In this document: piece by piece, positions 22,665 to 33,103 of the stretch
How positions within the stretch are numbered: the stretch's first letter is position 1
Layout of the letters: each line of letters begins with the position of its first letter
Source of the DNA: Hydractinia symbiolongicarpus
Taxonomy: Eukaryota > Cnidaria > Hydrozoa > Anthoathecata > Hydractiniidae
Assembly (NCBI RefSeq): GCF_029227915.1
Contig: NC_079889.1
Span: forward strand, 8,556,001 to 8,620,000
Direction: 5' to 3'
DNA length: 64,000 nucleotides
Notes under the pieces: model-generated
What the model was told of the DNA's origin: nothing
What the model saw: only the letters and a program-made list of their open reading frames with translations
The model's database searches: none
Translations under genes and position numbers: made by a program

Positions 22665-23585
22665 ATGGTATGGGAGATAATCAGAATAGCCTGTCCGATA
22701 ATACCATTGATACTTCATTTGTTTGGTATTTATCTACTCTGGAACCATAACGCAGACACCACTCAAAATCAAAAAGTACTGCTATTGAATCTAAGCGTAT
22801 CAGAGCTTATCGTAAGTTCGTTGATCTTATTTGAAAATGTTACAACTATCTTAAAAGGATACAAAATGACAGAAGTAGTTCACTTGCTGTATTTGTCATT
22901 CATATTCTCCCATATGCTAAGCATGTTTGCTTTAACCATTGACCGATTTGCTCAAGTTTACTTAAATGTTAAATATCCTTTGTATTGGTCAAAAAAGAAA
23001 ACAGTATACTTGATGGCCGCGATATGGATAAGTTGCGTCATTGTCGCTTTCATACTGCTAACATATTTGTTCACTGAAAGTGGTCAAGTTGTCGAAGAAA
23101 TTGATTTTATTTTCAATACGTACATCAACACAACTGTGTGCATTTTATTTGTTTTAACTGCGACATTCACTTATGCTTATATTATGGGGAAGTTGTTGAA
23201 AAAAGAGGCTTTGTACTCTCATCAAGCCTTCTCTGAGTCACATCCTAGTGCGGTCGCCAATAATGTAACCAGCTACTCTGGAAGTACATTGCCAGTGAAG
23301 ACTAAAAGAGTTTTAAAGAATAGAGCGACAGAGAGATTATTGCTTCCTACGTTGCTTGTAGCTACGTTTATAGTTTTTGTTGTTGTGCCAGATTTTCTCT
23401 ATTTACTGATGATAAAAGGTGTGCTTCCATGGTCAAATATAGCACACCAGATGACGTTCCTTTTATTTATCATGGGATTGGTATCAGATGCTTTAATCTA
23501 TATATTACTATCCACGACAGTTGGAAGAAAGTTCTTGAGGAAAGTTTACGCTAAAAAGGTATCTGTTTTTTCACTGCGCAGATAA
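22665..23585 (+). CDS. Atypical rhodopsin-like (class A) 7TM receptor
   Basis: A single 306-residue coding exon from the in-frame ATG has seven hydrophobic segments at about 5-27, 36-58, 72-94, 114-136, 152-175, 225-250 and 262-284. Class A marks are NLSVSE in TM2, DRF (93-95) at the end of TM3, VVVPD in TM6 and SDALIY (274-279) in TM7. The usual TM2 Asp is Glu (E47), and the TM7 NPxxY Pro is Ala. The TM3 and second-extracellular-loop cysteines that normally form a disulfide are missing. It probably sits in the plasma membrane and couples to G proteins; the ligand is unknown. A strong acceptor (GGTTTTCTCAAG) ends at 22622, so an upstream exon or a trans-spliced leader may precede it. The closest relative in the window is at 32156-33103. 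Confidence 0.8.
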   Translation: MVWEIIRIACPIIPLILHLFGIYLLWNHNADTTQNQKVLLLNLSVSELIVSSLILFENVTTILKGYKMTEVVHLLYLSFIFSHMLSMFALTIDRFAQVYLNVKYPLYWSKKKTVYLMAAIWISCVIVAFILLTYLFTESGQVVEEIDFIFNTYINTTVCILFVLTATFTYAYIMGKLLKKEALYSHQAFSESHPSAVANNVTSYSGSTLPVKTKRVLKNRATERLLLPTLLVATFIVFVVVPDFLYLLMIKGVLPWSNIAHQMTFLLFIMGLVSDALIYILLSTTVGRKFLRKVYAKKVSVFSLRR

Positions 23586-25495
23586 AAATATTGAAAGTTT
23601 GTCCTACTTGCTCTAATAATCCATGGTTGATTTCATGGTTCGTTAAGTTGTTATTGCGTAAGCTACACAAGTTAATTTATTTCGGTTTGAAAAGCCATAT
23701 TAGGCTGATTTTTACTGCATCCAAACTACATCTAACGTAGCGTTTTCTGTTCTGCGACTGCGAATCGACTGAACCAACACACTTCTCTTGTAAACAGACA
23801 AATGTTACTCTAAACTTTTCATATTTTACATGGTGAAAAAAAATTGTGAAAAATGTGTATATATTTTTATTTCATGAAAAAATTTCATTTGGGGATATAT
23901 ATGTAGATATATACGTGGATATATACCTGCATCTTTTGAAGATTTGAAGCAGAGCTGTAGACATAAGAAAACACAAACATGGCGTCTTGTTTCGTTATTC
24001 AAAAAAAAAAAAAAGACGTTATTTTTTTCATGAAATCAATTCATTGTTTTAAAAATGCGAGATTTTTGCTTTGCCCAAAGCTTACTACGAAAAAACATAT
24101 TTAGATTACGTTAAGTTTTTATATTGATTTCGAAAGTATATTCTTAAAAAAATTTTAAACGCAATAAAATATTTCATTTCAGGTTTCCGCCCATATTTCA
24201 CCATGATATACGTCAAGTATAAACGTTGGAAGCTTTTTATATCGAAGTAGTGATGAACCATTTTAGAAATGGAAATATTGTGCTATTAACTATTGAACAC
24301 AAATGAAATTTAATGGCAAATGAGTTTAACAGAAAAGTTCACATATTACATAGCAGTAAAATCAACATAGTATATCATAAGAGCAAAGTCGATATATAAC
24401 TCGCAGCACCAAAGTCGACTAAGAACAACACAATCAATTTAAAACAAAAACTTTGAAACAAAAAAGTAAGCATTTACTCACTTTGGTTTATGTATTTGTA
24501 TATACCCTACACTTTCTACTTGGCCAACTTCACTTTTAGAACAGAGAAGGTTTAGAAAACTATAGCTGTTTTAATGCTCCATTGTTTGTCGTATCTCCCT
24601 TCTAATTTATTCGCCTCGGGTGGTCTGTTGCGTACAAGCTTCTGATCGAATAGGGGTAATCGAACAAGGTAGCTATAAAAACATTTCCCAAAAATAAACA
24701 TGCTTTCTTTCTACTTCCCACATCTCCCCTAGGCCGTAATTATTATTTTTTATACGTTTTCTAACAAAAAACTTCCCTGTTTTTGTTTGTGTTCCTTTTT
24801 TTTCTTTAAATAAAAAATACAAATAAGATAAAAAGAACGAAAATATATGTATTTAGAAAGTAAAAGAATATTGAAGGTGATAAGTTTTGTTGAATAAAAT
24901 GTGAAGCAATACTGATCCCTTATTTCACCTGCTTTCATATTTTTTTAGTGACTGATAGTTCTGATCGCGTGCAAGATAGACTAAATACTTCTAGACAGCA
25001 TTTCTTGACAGTGCCATATGCAATACCACTCGTGTGCAGCTAGAAAGAGTGACATAGGAAAACATATTTAGCGGTACAGTACTCTTTAAAATAATTCTCT
25101 CTATAAAACACAAATAGTTTAAGATTCCTAAAAATAAACAATGAAGTTTTCTCGGACCCTATAAATTTTGATGCTAGACCATGTATTATATTACAAAACC
25201 ATCTGAATAAAGCCTGACGATTCTCATTATACAAATCATTGTGGAAATCATGGCAAAGCCTATATAGATGTAGTTGGAACCATGAATAGTTTGGAAATAA
25301 ATTTAGACTAAAATTATATCGGATGGCGCTCTAACTAAATATTGTAACACTGAGATAAGAAAACTTTAAATAAACGCATGTATGCGTTATGACCATCTAT
25401 TGAACTTAGCCGCTTACCCAGATCAAGTATGACCTAATCGATTGGTTCACATGCGGAATTGTTGAGTGCCTTAGCTAAGTACTTATTTCTTTAGA
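23586..25495. other. No gene recognised
   Basis: AT-rich DNA with homopolymer tracts and no coding series, RNA gene or clear repeat. Part of this is presumably the receptor's 3' UTR. Confidence 0.5.
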
Positions 25496-25502
25496 TGAAA
25501 TA

Positions 25503-25591
25503 ATTAGTGGCTTTATGGTAGAGCGTACGCCTTCGTTCCAGTGCGGAAGTTTTCGTGATTAAACCCCCGCAAAGTCATGCCTGAGACTATA
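25503..25591 (+). mobile_element. Left half of a tRNA-derived SINE, split by an insertion
   Basis: A box-A-like TGGTAGAGCGTACGCC lies at 25516-25531, with a degenerate box-B-like stretch at about 25555-25570. Together they resemble a tRNA-derived head. The sequence then runs through GTCATGCCTGAGACTATA to the border of the 6.1-kb transposon. Its continuation appears to be at 31725 onward. Too diverged to be a functional tRNA gene. Confidence 0.5.
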
Positions 25592-25634
25592 CCCAGTGGG
25601 CACTTCAACGTTGAATCAACGTTGAAAAGACGTT

Positions 25635-25936
25635 GCTTGCGACGTTGAAAAGACGTTGATTTTACGTTGCAAATGAAAGTTTTTTTGACGTCTTTTTCCG
25701 ACGTCTATTCAACGTCGGACATCAACGTCTTTTCAACGTTGAAACAACGTCTCGCAACGTCTTTTCAACGTTGAAACAACGTCTCGCAACGTCTTTTCAA
25801 CGTTGAAACAACGTTGCAGGACGTTGTTTCAACGTTGAAAAGACGTTGATGTCCGACGTTGAATAGACGTCGGAAAAAGACGTCAAAAAAACTTTCATTT
25901 GCAACGTAAAATCAACGTCTTTTCAACGTCGCAAGC
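25635..25936. repeat. Perfect 117-bp inverted repeat
   Basis: Bases 25635-25751 are the exact reverse complement of 25820-25936 (117 of 117, checked base by base), around a 68-base spacer that itself holds two direct copies of a CAACGTCTTTTCAACGTTGA-like unit. It lies in the left subterminal array of the 6.1-kb transposon and would form a very stable cruciform or hairpin RNA. Confidence 0.95.
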
Positions 25937-26089
25937 TACGTTGAAACAACGTCCTGCAACGTCTCTTCAACGTTGAAACAACGTCTCGCTACGTCTTTTA
26001 AACATTGAAATAACTTCTCGCAACGTCTTTTCAACGTTGAAAAAACGTCTAACAACGTCTAATCAACGTCGTTTGGAAATGCTCTCGCA

Positions 26090-27063
26090 ACCGTTATTCA
26101 GCGTCTTTTCAACCTTAAGAAACAGACAAACTTGACCGAATCAAATCATAATCGCCATTGTGGCTTCAGTTTTATATGTCCATAGTTTACATGTCCATGT
26201 ATCTATTCCCTAGCATGATTCCGACGCTTATATTTGTGTTACGTTATTTGTACATGGTTATTGCGAAAAAGAAATAAAATCATTTCTACGATATGTCATT
26301 TTTTTATTATAAACATCGGCAGTATATACAACTTCTCCGCTGAAAACTTCCTAAATGAAACTTAACGGAGTTTTATAATACAAAATATAAAAACGATATT
26401 TCAAGTATTCACAACTGGTACTATGTGAGAATCTCCAGCGTTCCAACCCAATGCAAAAAATGTAACGCAGCAATGACGAGGTTGTTAAACGTGCAGTATT
26501 TGCAAATTTATAGCTGCGATTTCATGTGCCAGGCACGCCTCCTGATAAGGCAGCCTGTTAGTATGCTCAAATCACCTAAAGTGTCAAGCAAAACTGTTGC
26601 ACCGAAGTCTTTAATCAAGCATTGGTTAGAGAAAAAGTATGTTTTCTTAATGAAGTCAGAGTTGAATACAAGGGTGTTTGTTAAGGATACCAGATGCGAA
26701 TAAATACGATCATGATGCTATACTTTATAAAAAGTGTGAAAAGCCACCGTCCTCACCAGGTGCAAGAAGTCCAGGAATCGAGGTTGAAAATTACAATAAA
26801 AATATAATGAATATTATATTAGCACTGTATTTCCTTAAAAAAAGCACCCACTCATGCATATTCCATACTTTTACTAGTCACAAGTCCGATCTCTAGTAGA
26901 AACACTAAAAATTGTTGAGCTAAAATCACTTTAACATTTTGCCATTCTAATTTTCTGCCACCCAATCAAAATTAATATAAGCTAGAAGAATTTATTACGG
27001 CGCTTGAAAAATTTATAATCCTCTCTGATATAAAAGTTGTAAATTATTTAAAAATTAATCGAT
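26090..27063. other. Transposon interior without recognised coding
   Basis: The segment 26524-26607 is a diverged single copy of the 162-bp unit arrayed at 29120-29590 (shared blocks GTGCCAGGCACGCC, AAGGCAGCCTGTTAG). Open frames here look like chance. The DUF4806 gene's 3' UTR would begin below 27064. Confidence 0.5.
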
Positions 27064-28701
27064 TTAATTTTCTTCGGCATTAGTTCTTCCCGCTCCTCCA
27101 CATCTATCAGGTGCATATTTAAGGATTGATGCCGTACACGCACGAACTTCTCCTTCTGTCGCATTCTTTTGATGTTTGATAACAGTTTCTACAACGTAAC
27201 AAAATTCTTATCACATATTGATGGAGGTAGTTTACAGTACAACAGCTGGACAAATAGATTTCCTCAGATTAATGTGTATTTTTCCCCCTGAACGTCGACC
27301 CCTCGAAATGGCGGGAAAAACTTAATACAAACTTGTCGGTTTGGATTAGCACTTTAATAAGAGCTATTGTATTTATTTGTACATATTTTAACCGACAATA
27401 AATAAATTAACAACAACAAACTAAAACGCTTACAAGCACATATATAAATTGAATATTAGGAATAGGATTTTTTTACTAACCGACAACAGCTTTATATAAG
27501 TTCATCCTTGCAAACCCAACCTTTTCACTTTTTCCCTTCCCTTTCATGTTGAGTGCCGACATTACTTCATTATTCATGATTCTATAATGAAAGTGGAATA
27601 AAAGTAAAACAATCGACATCGTAAGCGCATTTAATATATAGTTGCGAGTCCATTAGGCTGCGGGGCCGCATTCCGTAAACTATTCATTCAATTAAATAAT
27701 TCTTGGACCTCGTGCACGATTTTTTTATGGAGAAGATGAAACGAAGCATGTGGGCACAACAAAGTGATTTTCCACTACCACTGTAAACTACACAACAAAG
27801 GTTAGTACATTTTAAATTCTCTAAGGGGTACTTATGCTTTGACTCACTTTAACAGAACATTTTTCACATTTTCGCGAATTTTTGAGCCACCAACTCTTGA
27901 TAACTGGGATAGCTGTAAAATGAAACATATATCAATAAATATATTTCTAGCTACAGGTGCACACAAACACAAAAGTAGAAAAGTAGTATTTAGCTAGCTA
28001 TAGTTGTTTCCAGGAGGGACAACAAAGGCAGTTCTTTAAGCTGTGTTCACACTTCATTAGAAGTGTAAGAATTCTCAGATCCAGGTTAACATTATCAAAT
28101 TTTGAAAAAGAAAACAAGGAACTTTTGAGAAAAATGAGTGGCATATTTGGATTTATCAGCAAAAATTATATAACATAGGAAATTTAGAATACCAAGAGAT
28201 TATTAGAACAGGATTTATTGTAATTTAAAGTTTTTAAATTTTATAAGAGTTAAAAAATTTCACTGCAGTTAATTTGTGTGGTCATTTCTTCATACAACAT
28301 CAAAAGTTTGGCAGTTGTACTTAGTGTATAAACTTGAAAATTTGCATGTTTCCATAAATTTTGATGCTGAATTTAAATATGTTGGTCATTTTTGTTAAAA
28401 ATGATCAGAAAATTACAAGCATGTTAACCCGGATCCGAGAATAAGTGAACATGCTGTCAGGCTAAATAGTGTGTTTCATGTATCCTTTGGGAAAAAATGA
28501 ATGTAAATGTTTAACTGACCAATCTATCATAGTTTGACTTGTCTTTTAATGTCTCCTCAAACTCTATTAGCTCTTGAACACTCTTTAGCAGTTCAAATGG
28601 CTCCTGTGGTTGAGCTGTGTCCGGCTCTGCTGCTTTTTCATTTTGTCTTCCCAACAAATTCCTGATATCGGTTAGGAGATACAATACCCTCTTCTGAAAC
28701 T
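27064..28701 (-). CDS. DUF4806-domain protein, four 3' exons, transposon-encoded
   Basis: Minus-strand exons at 28520-28701, 27848-27912, 27481-27581 and 27064-27188 join through GT-AG introns with matching phases and no stops. The joined product runs EFQKRVLYLLTDIRNLL, an acidic linker, PFELLKSVQELIEFEETLKD, LSQLSRVGGSKIRENV, MKGKGKSEKVGFARMNLYKAVV and finally NATEGEVRACTASILKYAPDR. That order (LKT-like helix, IGG-type turn, WKGKG-like loop, KYAPDR end) matches the Pfam family DUF4806. Its biochemical role is unknown; it occurs in many cnidarian and insect proteins, often in repeats. Upstream exons were not found; the start lies above 28701. Intact splice sites inside a transposon suggest it was recently functional. 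Confidence 0.65.
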
Positions 28702-29119
28702 CTAAATCATAATTGGATTTTTTATTTACTAAATATATATATACCATGTATTTCATTGAATTCCACAGGTGCACAAAATGTATTGAAGGAACCTTCAAGC
28801 AGACAATACAATCATAAGTTTTCAATCCTCTACGTTTATTTATCAGCATTTTCACTTCTGCATAGTTATGAATGTCTTTCAAGTACTTAAATGTCACAAT
28901 TTTTTGCGAATCGATCGAGTTCAGATATTTCGCGGGATTAAATTTTAGTCAATATGCCTTTTTCATGAAAAGTTGGATTTTTTAAGTCAAAACAAATTAA
29001 AAGAATTTACATGGGCTTTGGAACAAAACATGCAGCTTTTTAAATATGATGATTTATAACTAAGAATTACTAAATACTTGATATTTAGCTTCAGCTATAT
29101 ATTTTTTTGTCACAATGTT

Positions 29120-29590
29120 TTCGAATAGATTGCTATAAATGCTTGCATATGCCAGGCACGCCCTCTTATAAGGCAGCCTGTTAGCATGCTCCAACCACCT
29201 GTATGTGTCAAGCATAACTGGTGCACATGAAAGCAAAATAGCAAAAATTTTAAATGGTTATTGAATCAAAAGTTATATCTTCAAATAGATTGCTATAAGT
29301 ATGCTTGCATGTGCCAGGCACGCCCTCTTATAAGGCAGCCTGTCAGCATGCTCCAACCACCTGTATGTGTCAAGCATAACTGGTGCACATGAAAGCAAAA
29401 TAGCAAAAATTTTAAATGGTTATTGAATCAAAAGTTATATCTTCAAATAGATTGCTATAAGTATGCTTGCATGTGCCAGGCACGCCCTCTTATAAGGCAG
29501 CCTGTCAGCATGCTCCAACCACCTGTATGTGTCAAGCATAACTGGTGCACATGAAAGCAAAATAGCAAAAAATTTAAATGGTTATTGAAT
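29120..29590. repeat. 162-bp tandem repeat, about 2.9 copies
   Basis: The block GCCAGGCACGCCCTCTTATA recurs at 29151, 29313 and 29475, a constant 162-base spacing. Copies 2 and 3 are nearly identical, and copy 1 differs at a few sites. The array abuts the transposase fragment, whose frame ends within the repeat. Confidence 0.9.
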
Positions 29591-30023
29591 GTCTAAATTC
29601 TGTGGCCTTCCATCTGCAGAATTCGTTCAGTGATCGTGGTTGACGAACAAATTCAGATGGAAGTGTACCATTTAGCTGAACCAACTTGCTGGAAATTAAC
29701 GTTATTTGATTTCTGGATAATTTGCATAGTCTTGGACCATCTTTAATCAGGAAATTCAGTAGACGTTTAACGACCCCTAGACATACCAAATGCATGTAAT
29801 CTAAAACAAAGTCTGTAACACAACATATGTTATACTGTATCAGGGGGCTTAATTTGAGCTGGTGTTTTTTGTACTCATATTTTAGAAAACCAGCGTCAGT
29901 ACGGGGATTTTTATCAATGTCATTAAAGATTATCCGACCTTCGATATACTCTCCAGCAACAGTACAACGTTCACAACCGTCGTATCCTGTATGGCCTTTT
30001 GGATTGCAAGTATGTGTAATGTA
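29574..30023 (-). pseudogene. Transposase-like protein fragment
   Basis: From a splice acceptor (TTATTTTACAG, exon start 30023), the minus-strand frame reads PKGHTGYDGCERC, then DFVLDYMHLVCLGVVKRLL, then PSEFVRQPRSLNE and RWKATEFR. These conserved blocks belong to a large transposase-like family seen in cnidarian, insect and fish repeats. The Cys pair in GCERC could bind zinc; Asp and His of DYMH may be catalytic (inference). The expected continuation after WKATEFR is missing: the frame runs into the 162-bp array and stops at 29574. The protein is therefore truncated. Upstream exons above 30023 were not identified with confidence. Confidence 0.6.
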
Positions 30024-30260
30024 CTGTAAAATAATAAAAAAAGCTGGAAATACAAAATAACAATACCAGGCTGGAACATTAAAAAAGTAAGACCACCTCA
30101 GCCTGGGCATTATATCCATTAAATATTTTTTGAGAAATCTAGCTAGCATTGTTTTTTTAGAGATAAGTCTCTGGAAATAAATTTTTCTTACATTCTGAAG
30201 AATCCCCATCTTTCTTGTACTGAAATGTCGACTTGTTGACATGCAGACAAATAACATCAC

Positions 30261-31235
30261 TTCGGCAATTTTTTGCCGACATGGAAAAATTTGATTTAAA
30301 ATAATTTAGGGTCAAACGATTTATTTCTAGAATGTGTCAAATAAATATGCGTGAAAATTTTAGCTAACTTTTTCTTTCTTTAGATTCTGCTACGAATGCT
30401 ACCGAAGCAAAGTTTACGAATTAGCATATGCTGTACAGAAATACTTTACTCACGTCTGTGGTTCTTCGCCCTTTTCGCCTTGTGAGTTGATACGAACTTC
30501 TTAGGGGCTTAGGCGCGAATTTCCTCATCGAAAGTTTCCCGCCAATGACTAGGAGGGATATTACATGCGACAAAGTAAAGGTTTAAATATGTGAAAGCGA
30601 AGTAAATAAACAGTTATTATTGTATTATAAATTATAATTTGACAAAATGGATTGTATTTTAAATGTCTCACATCCATAATACAAGTTGAAATATTTGTTT
30701 CTCTCAAAATACGAGGACAAAAAACCCCCTGATAAATATTACAAAAAATAAATCGAACGTTTGGTACGCTCTGTTGAAAAAAAATCCATTGAATGTTTTG
30801 TGTACATTTCATGTTTGTGTTCATTCATTCTCTGATGTTATGTCACAAAAGTTTTAACATAGCATAAGAGAATGAATGCACATTCGGCTCTTATGTAAAA
30901 AAGTACATAGATGCGGCTGTAAAGTTGCAAACAAATGGTAATATTTTGAAGTAGTAAAACTGCAGTAAAATTAGCGATATATATGAAAAACAACATAACG
31001 TCGGCATTAATATATCCAATCGCTGACAAATTACAAAAAAATTAAGTAAAACGTGCGTTCTTTATTTCTAGTTTATGACGATCTTTAACAAACACCGAGT
31101 ACGCTTCGTTATTTTGTTGGACAGTTTGGAACACTTCTATGAACGTCTGTTTGAGATATAACTTTGCAGGCCAGTGTGAGACGAACTAAAACAAATAAGA
31201 TTTGAACGGAACAGATTCTCGGTAAAAAGTTAATT
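30261..31235. other. Transposon interior, no gene recognised
   Basis: AT-rich sequence, presumably holding the promoter and first exons of the minus-strand transposon genes, but no exon could be supported. Confidence 0.4.
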
Positions 31236-31712
31236 TGGTGCAACGTTGAATAAACGTCGATAAGACGTCGGTTGAATCAACGTTGCAGTGCAACGTTGAA
31301 TAAACGTCGATAAGACGTCGGTTGAATCAACGTTGCGGGTGCGACGTTGAATAGACGTCGGTTGAATCAACGTTGCGGGAGTGACGTTGAATAAACGTCG
31401 ATAAGACGTCGGTTGAATCAACGTTGCAGTACGACGTTGAATAAACGTCGGTTTTACGATCGTTGAAACAACGTCTTTTTTCGACGTTGTATCAACGTTG
31501 ATATCACGTCGGTTGAAACAACGTTGTGGAAACGACGTTGAAAAGACGTCGATGATGCGACGTTGTATTCATGTCGGAGGGCAACGTTGAAAAGACGTTG
31601 AATTTACGTCGGTTGCATCGACGTTGCAGACCCAACGTTGATTAGACGTTGAATGTTGGTTGCGACGTCGCGACCAGAATTCAACGTCTAATCAACGTTG
31701 AAAAGACGTCGT
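31236..31712. repeat. Right subterminal ACGTTGA array
   Basis: Repeats such as GCAACGTTGAATAAACGTCG and AAGACGTCGGTTGAATCAAC alternate with a local period of about 50 bases. Nearly every unit carries the palindrome AACGTT or GACGTC. It mirrors the left array and probably supplies transposase binding sites (inference). Confidence 0.85.
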
Positions 31713-31726
31713 GTGCCCACTGGGTA

Positions 31727-31905
31727 GAAGTGTGAGTCGATCCTTTCTGCTTAACGTTCAGCAGGATTGGTATCTTAGAAGGTTGTATAGTTAGGCGGCT
31801 GTTGTGCTTGCACGCCTTTTACAGGTCAAACGGAAGCATTAAATGCACTAGAGCCCTCCTTGCTAGACCTGATCGATAATAGTACCATTTAGGAACTGAA
31901 AAGTG
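31727..31905 (+). mobile_element. Right half of the split tRNA-derived SINE
   Basis: Outside the right transposon end, the sequence GAAGTGTGAGTCGATCCTTTC continues with a non-repetitive SINE-like body through AACGGAAGCATTAAATGCAC. It reads as the continuation of 25503-25591 once the 6.1-kb insertion and one TA are removed. The exact 3' end is uncertain. Confidence 0.45.
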
Positions 31906-32155
31906 TATCCTCGCTAAATAATAGTAATATTAATATAATGTAGAGCTGGGACGTTTTTTAAACTACTAAACCTCTATTCTGCTGCTTACGATACCGATCT
32001 GTTCTCTAAAAATTAAATGGTGTAAACGATTGAAAAAACAAAAAAGGAAACCTATTGCAACAATTGGAAATTTTTCTACACCTTGTCAGGCTAGCTACAA
32101 AATTTATATAATATATTTATATAATATGCTTTATTATAATATTTTCTACAATGTC

Positions 32156-33103
32156 TTATTTCCGTCTCCGTTGTTTTATTTGAAGATTATTTTTATTTCT
32201 AAAAGGAATTGACAACAAAACATAAATTATGGCGTCGGAAAGATACCCCAAGCCGTACGCAACTTCGCAAATCGATCGAAACAATGGCTCTTTCTGTGGC
32301 GAGTAGTTGTGCACGAAAAAATTCACCATATCTGGAACAACAACAAACATGATGAAAGTGACAACTAATAGCGTTGGCAACAAAAAACGTCTTCGCCTCA
32401 TTACGTTCGATTTCCTTTGAACAGAATTCGTTGCATGATTCGAATGTAGCGGTAGAATGATTTCATTGTTTTCGTTAAATAGAATACTTTGTTCTGTTGA
32501 TAAACTTACCGACACTGAAGTAGAAGATAGTTTGCGATTTTTGACGAGTTTTTTTGTAATATATACATAAGTGACAACGGCAATAATTAAAAATATAATG
32601 TCGGTGGTTTGGTAAATGTATATATAGTATAGACGCTTTAAGTATTGGCTAGTCGAATCGACGTTCTTCAAAAGTTTGATTAGCGATACAACCAGTAATG
32701 TTGTGTTTATGAACCAAATTGTTGCCATAAGGTATCTTGTTAAGCGGGTCGACCAGTATAAATGATAGCGAATATTCATATACACTTCACCGAATCTATC
32801 CACCGTGAGGGAGATCATTATCATGTAATATGGTAGAGCGAAGGTAAGACAACTGACCGTTGAAAGTTTATATGCGAGATGGTCTTCTCCGTATTGCTTC
32901 GAAAATAAACATTGCAATGCACCTGTAAGACAGATGCATATTTCCGATGCGCTTAGGTTTATTAGAAATATTTTCTGATTTTTTCCTGTCCTTGTTCCAC
33001 GAAAACAAAGTAGGAATAATCCAATGCAATGGAGCATGAACGATATTGTGTATGTAATAAAAGGAAGCAACCAATTTTCTTTCATTTTGTCACGCTTTTG
33101 CAT
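32156..33103 (-). CDS. Atypical rhodopsin-like (class A) 7TM receptor, paralogue
   Basis: An intact 315-residue single-exon frame has seven hydrophobic segments. It shares with the 22665-23585 receptor NQK..L.NLS.SE in TM2, DRF (102-104), the second-loop block VYMNIRYHLYWS, RYLMATIW in TM4, LLPTLLVVTFIMFVVVPD in TM6 and SDAIIYVLLS in TM7. The TM2 Asp is again Glu (E54) and NPxxY is again altered (DAIIY). No disulfide cysteine pair is apparent. A basic stretch (MRRRRF) precedes TM6, and the C-terminus is short and very basic. It is likely a plasma-membrane receptor of a lineage-specific family, ligand unknown. The two genes face each other about 8.6 kb apart, separated mainly by the 6.1-kb transposon. 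Confidence 0.8.
   Translation of the reverse strand: MQKRDKMKENWLLPFITYTISFMLHCIGLFLLCFRGTRTGKNQKIFLINLSASEICICLTGALQCLFSKQYGEDHLAYKLSTVSCLTFALPYYMIMISLTVDRFGEVYMNIRYHLYWSTRLTRYLMATIWFINTTLLVVSLIKLLKNVDSTSQYLKRLYYIYIYQTTDIIFLIIAVVTYVYITKKLVKNRKLSSTSVSVSLSTEQSILFNENNEIILPLHSNHATNSVQRKSNVMRRRRFLLPTLLVVTFIMFVVVPDMVNFFVHNYSPQKEPLFRSICEVAYGLGYLSDAIIYVLLSIPFRNKNNLQIKQRRRK

Larger units (their letters stand above)
25592..31724. mobile_element. 6.1-kb DNA transposon with CCCAGTGGGCAC ends
   Basis: The left terminus CCCAGTGGGCAC is matched by GTGCCCACTGGG at the right, with TA on both outer sides as a probable target duplication. Both subterminal regions (25604-26090 and 31236-31712) are dense arrays of AACGTT-centred palindromes. 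Inside are a spliced DUF4806 gene and a transposase-like fragment, both minus strand. Transposons with these ends and ACGTTGA-rich flanks are common in animals. I suspect an EnSpm/CACTA relationship but cannot settle the superfamily by eye. The transposase is damaged by an internal 162-bp tandem array. Confidence 0.7.

Noticed and set aside
25503-25585. tRNA gene
   Set aside because: Box A is fair but box B is badly degraded and a cloverleaf cannot be formed with confidence; a SINE head fits better.
29120-29590. CRISPR array
   Set aside because: The 162-bp units are contiguous near-identical repeats without unique spacers, in a eukaryotic context.
31230-31421. Frame with repeated IQPTSYRRLFNV units, like a repeat protein
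   Set aside because: It is an effect of the ACGTTGA subterminal array; the same array elsewhere is not in frame.
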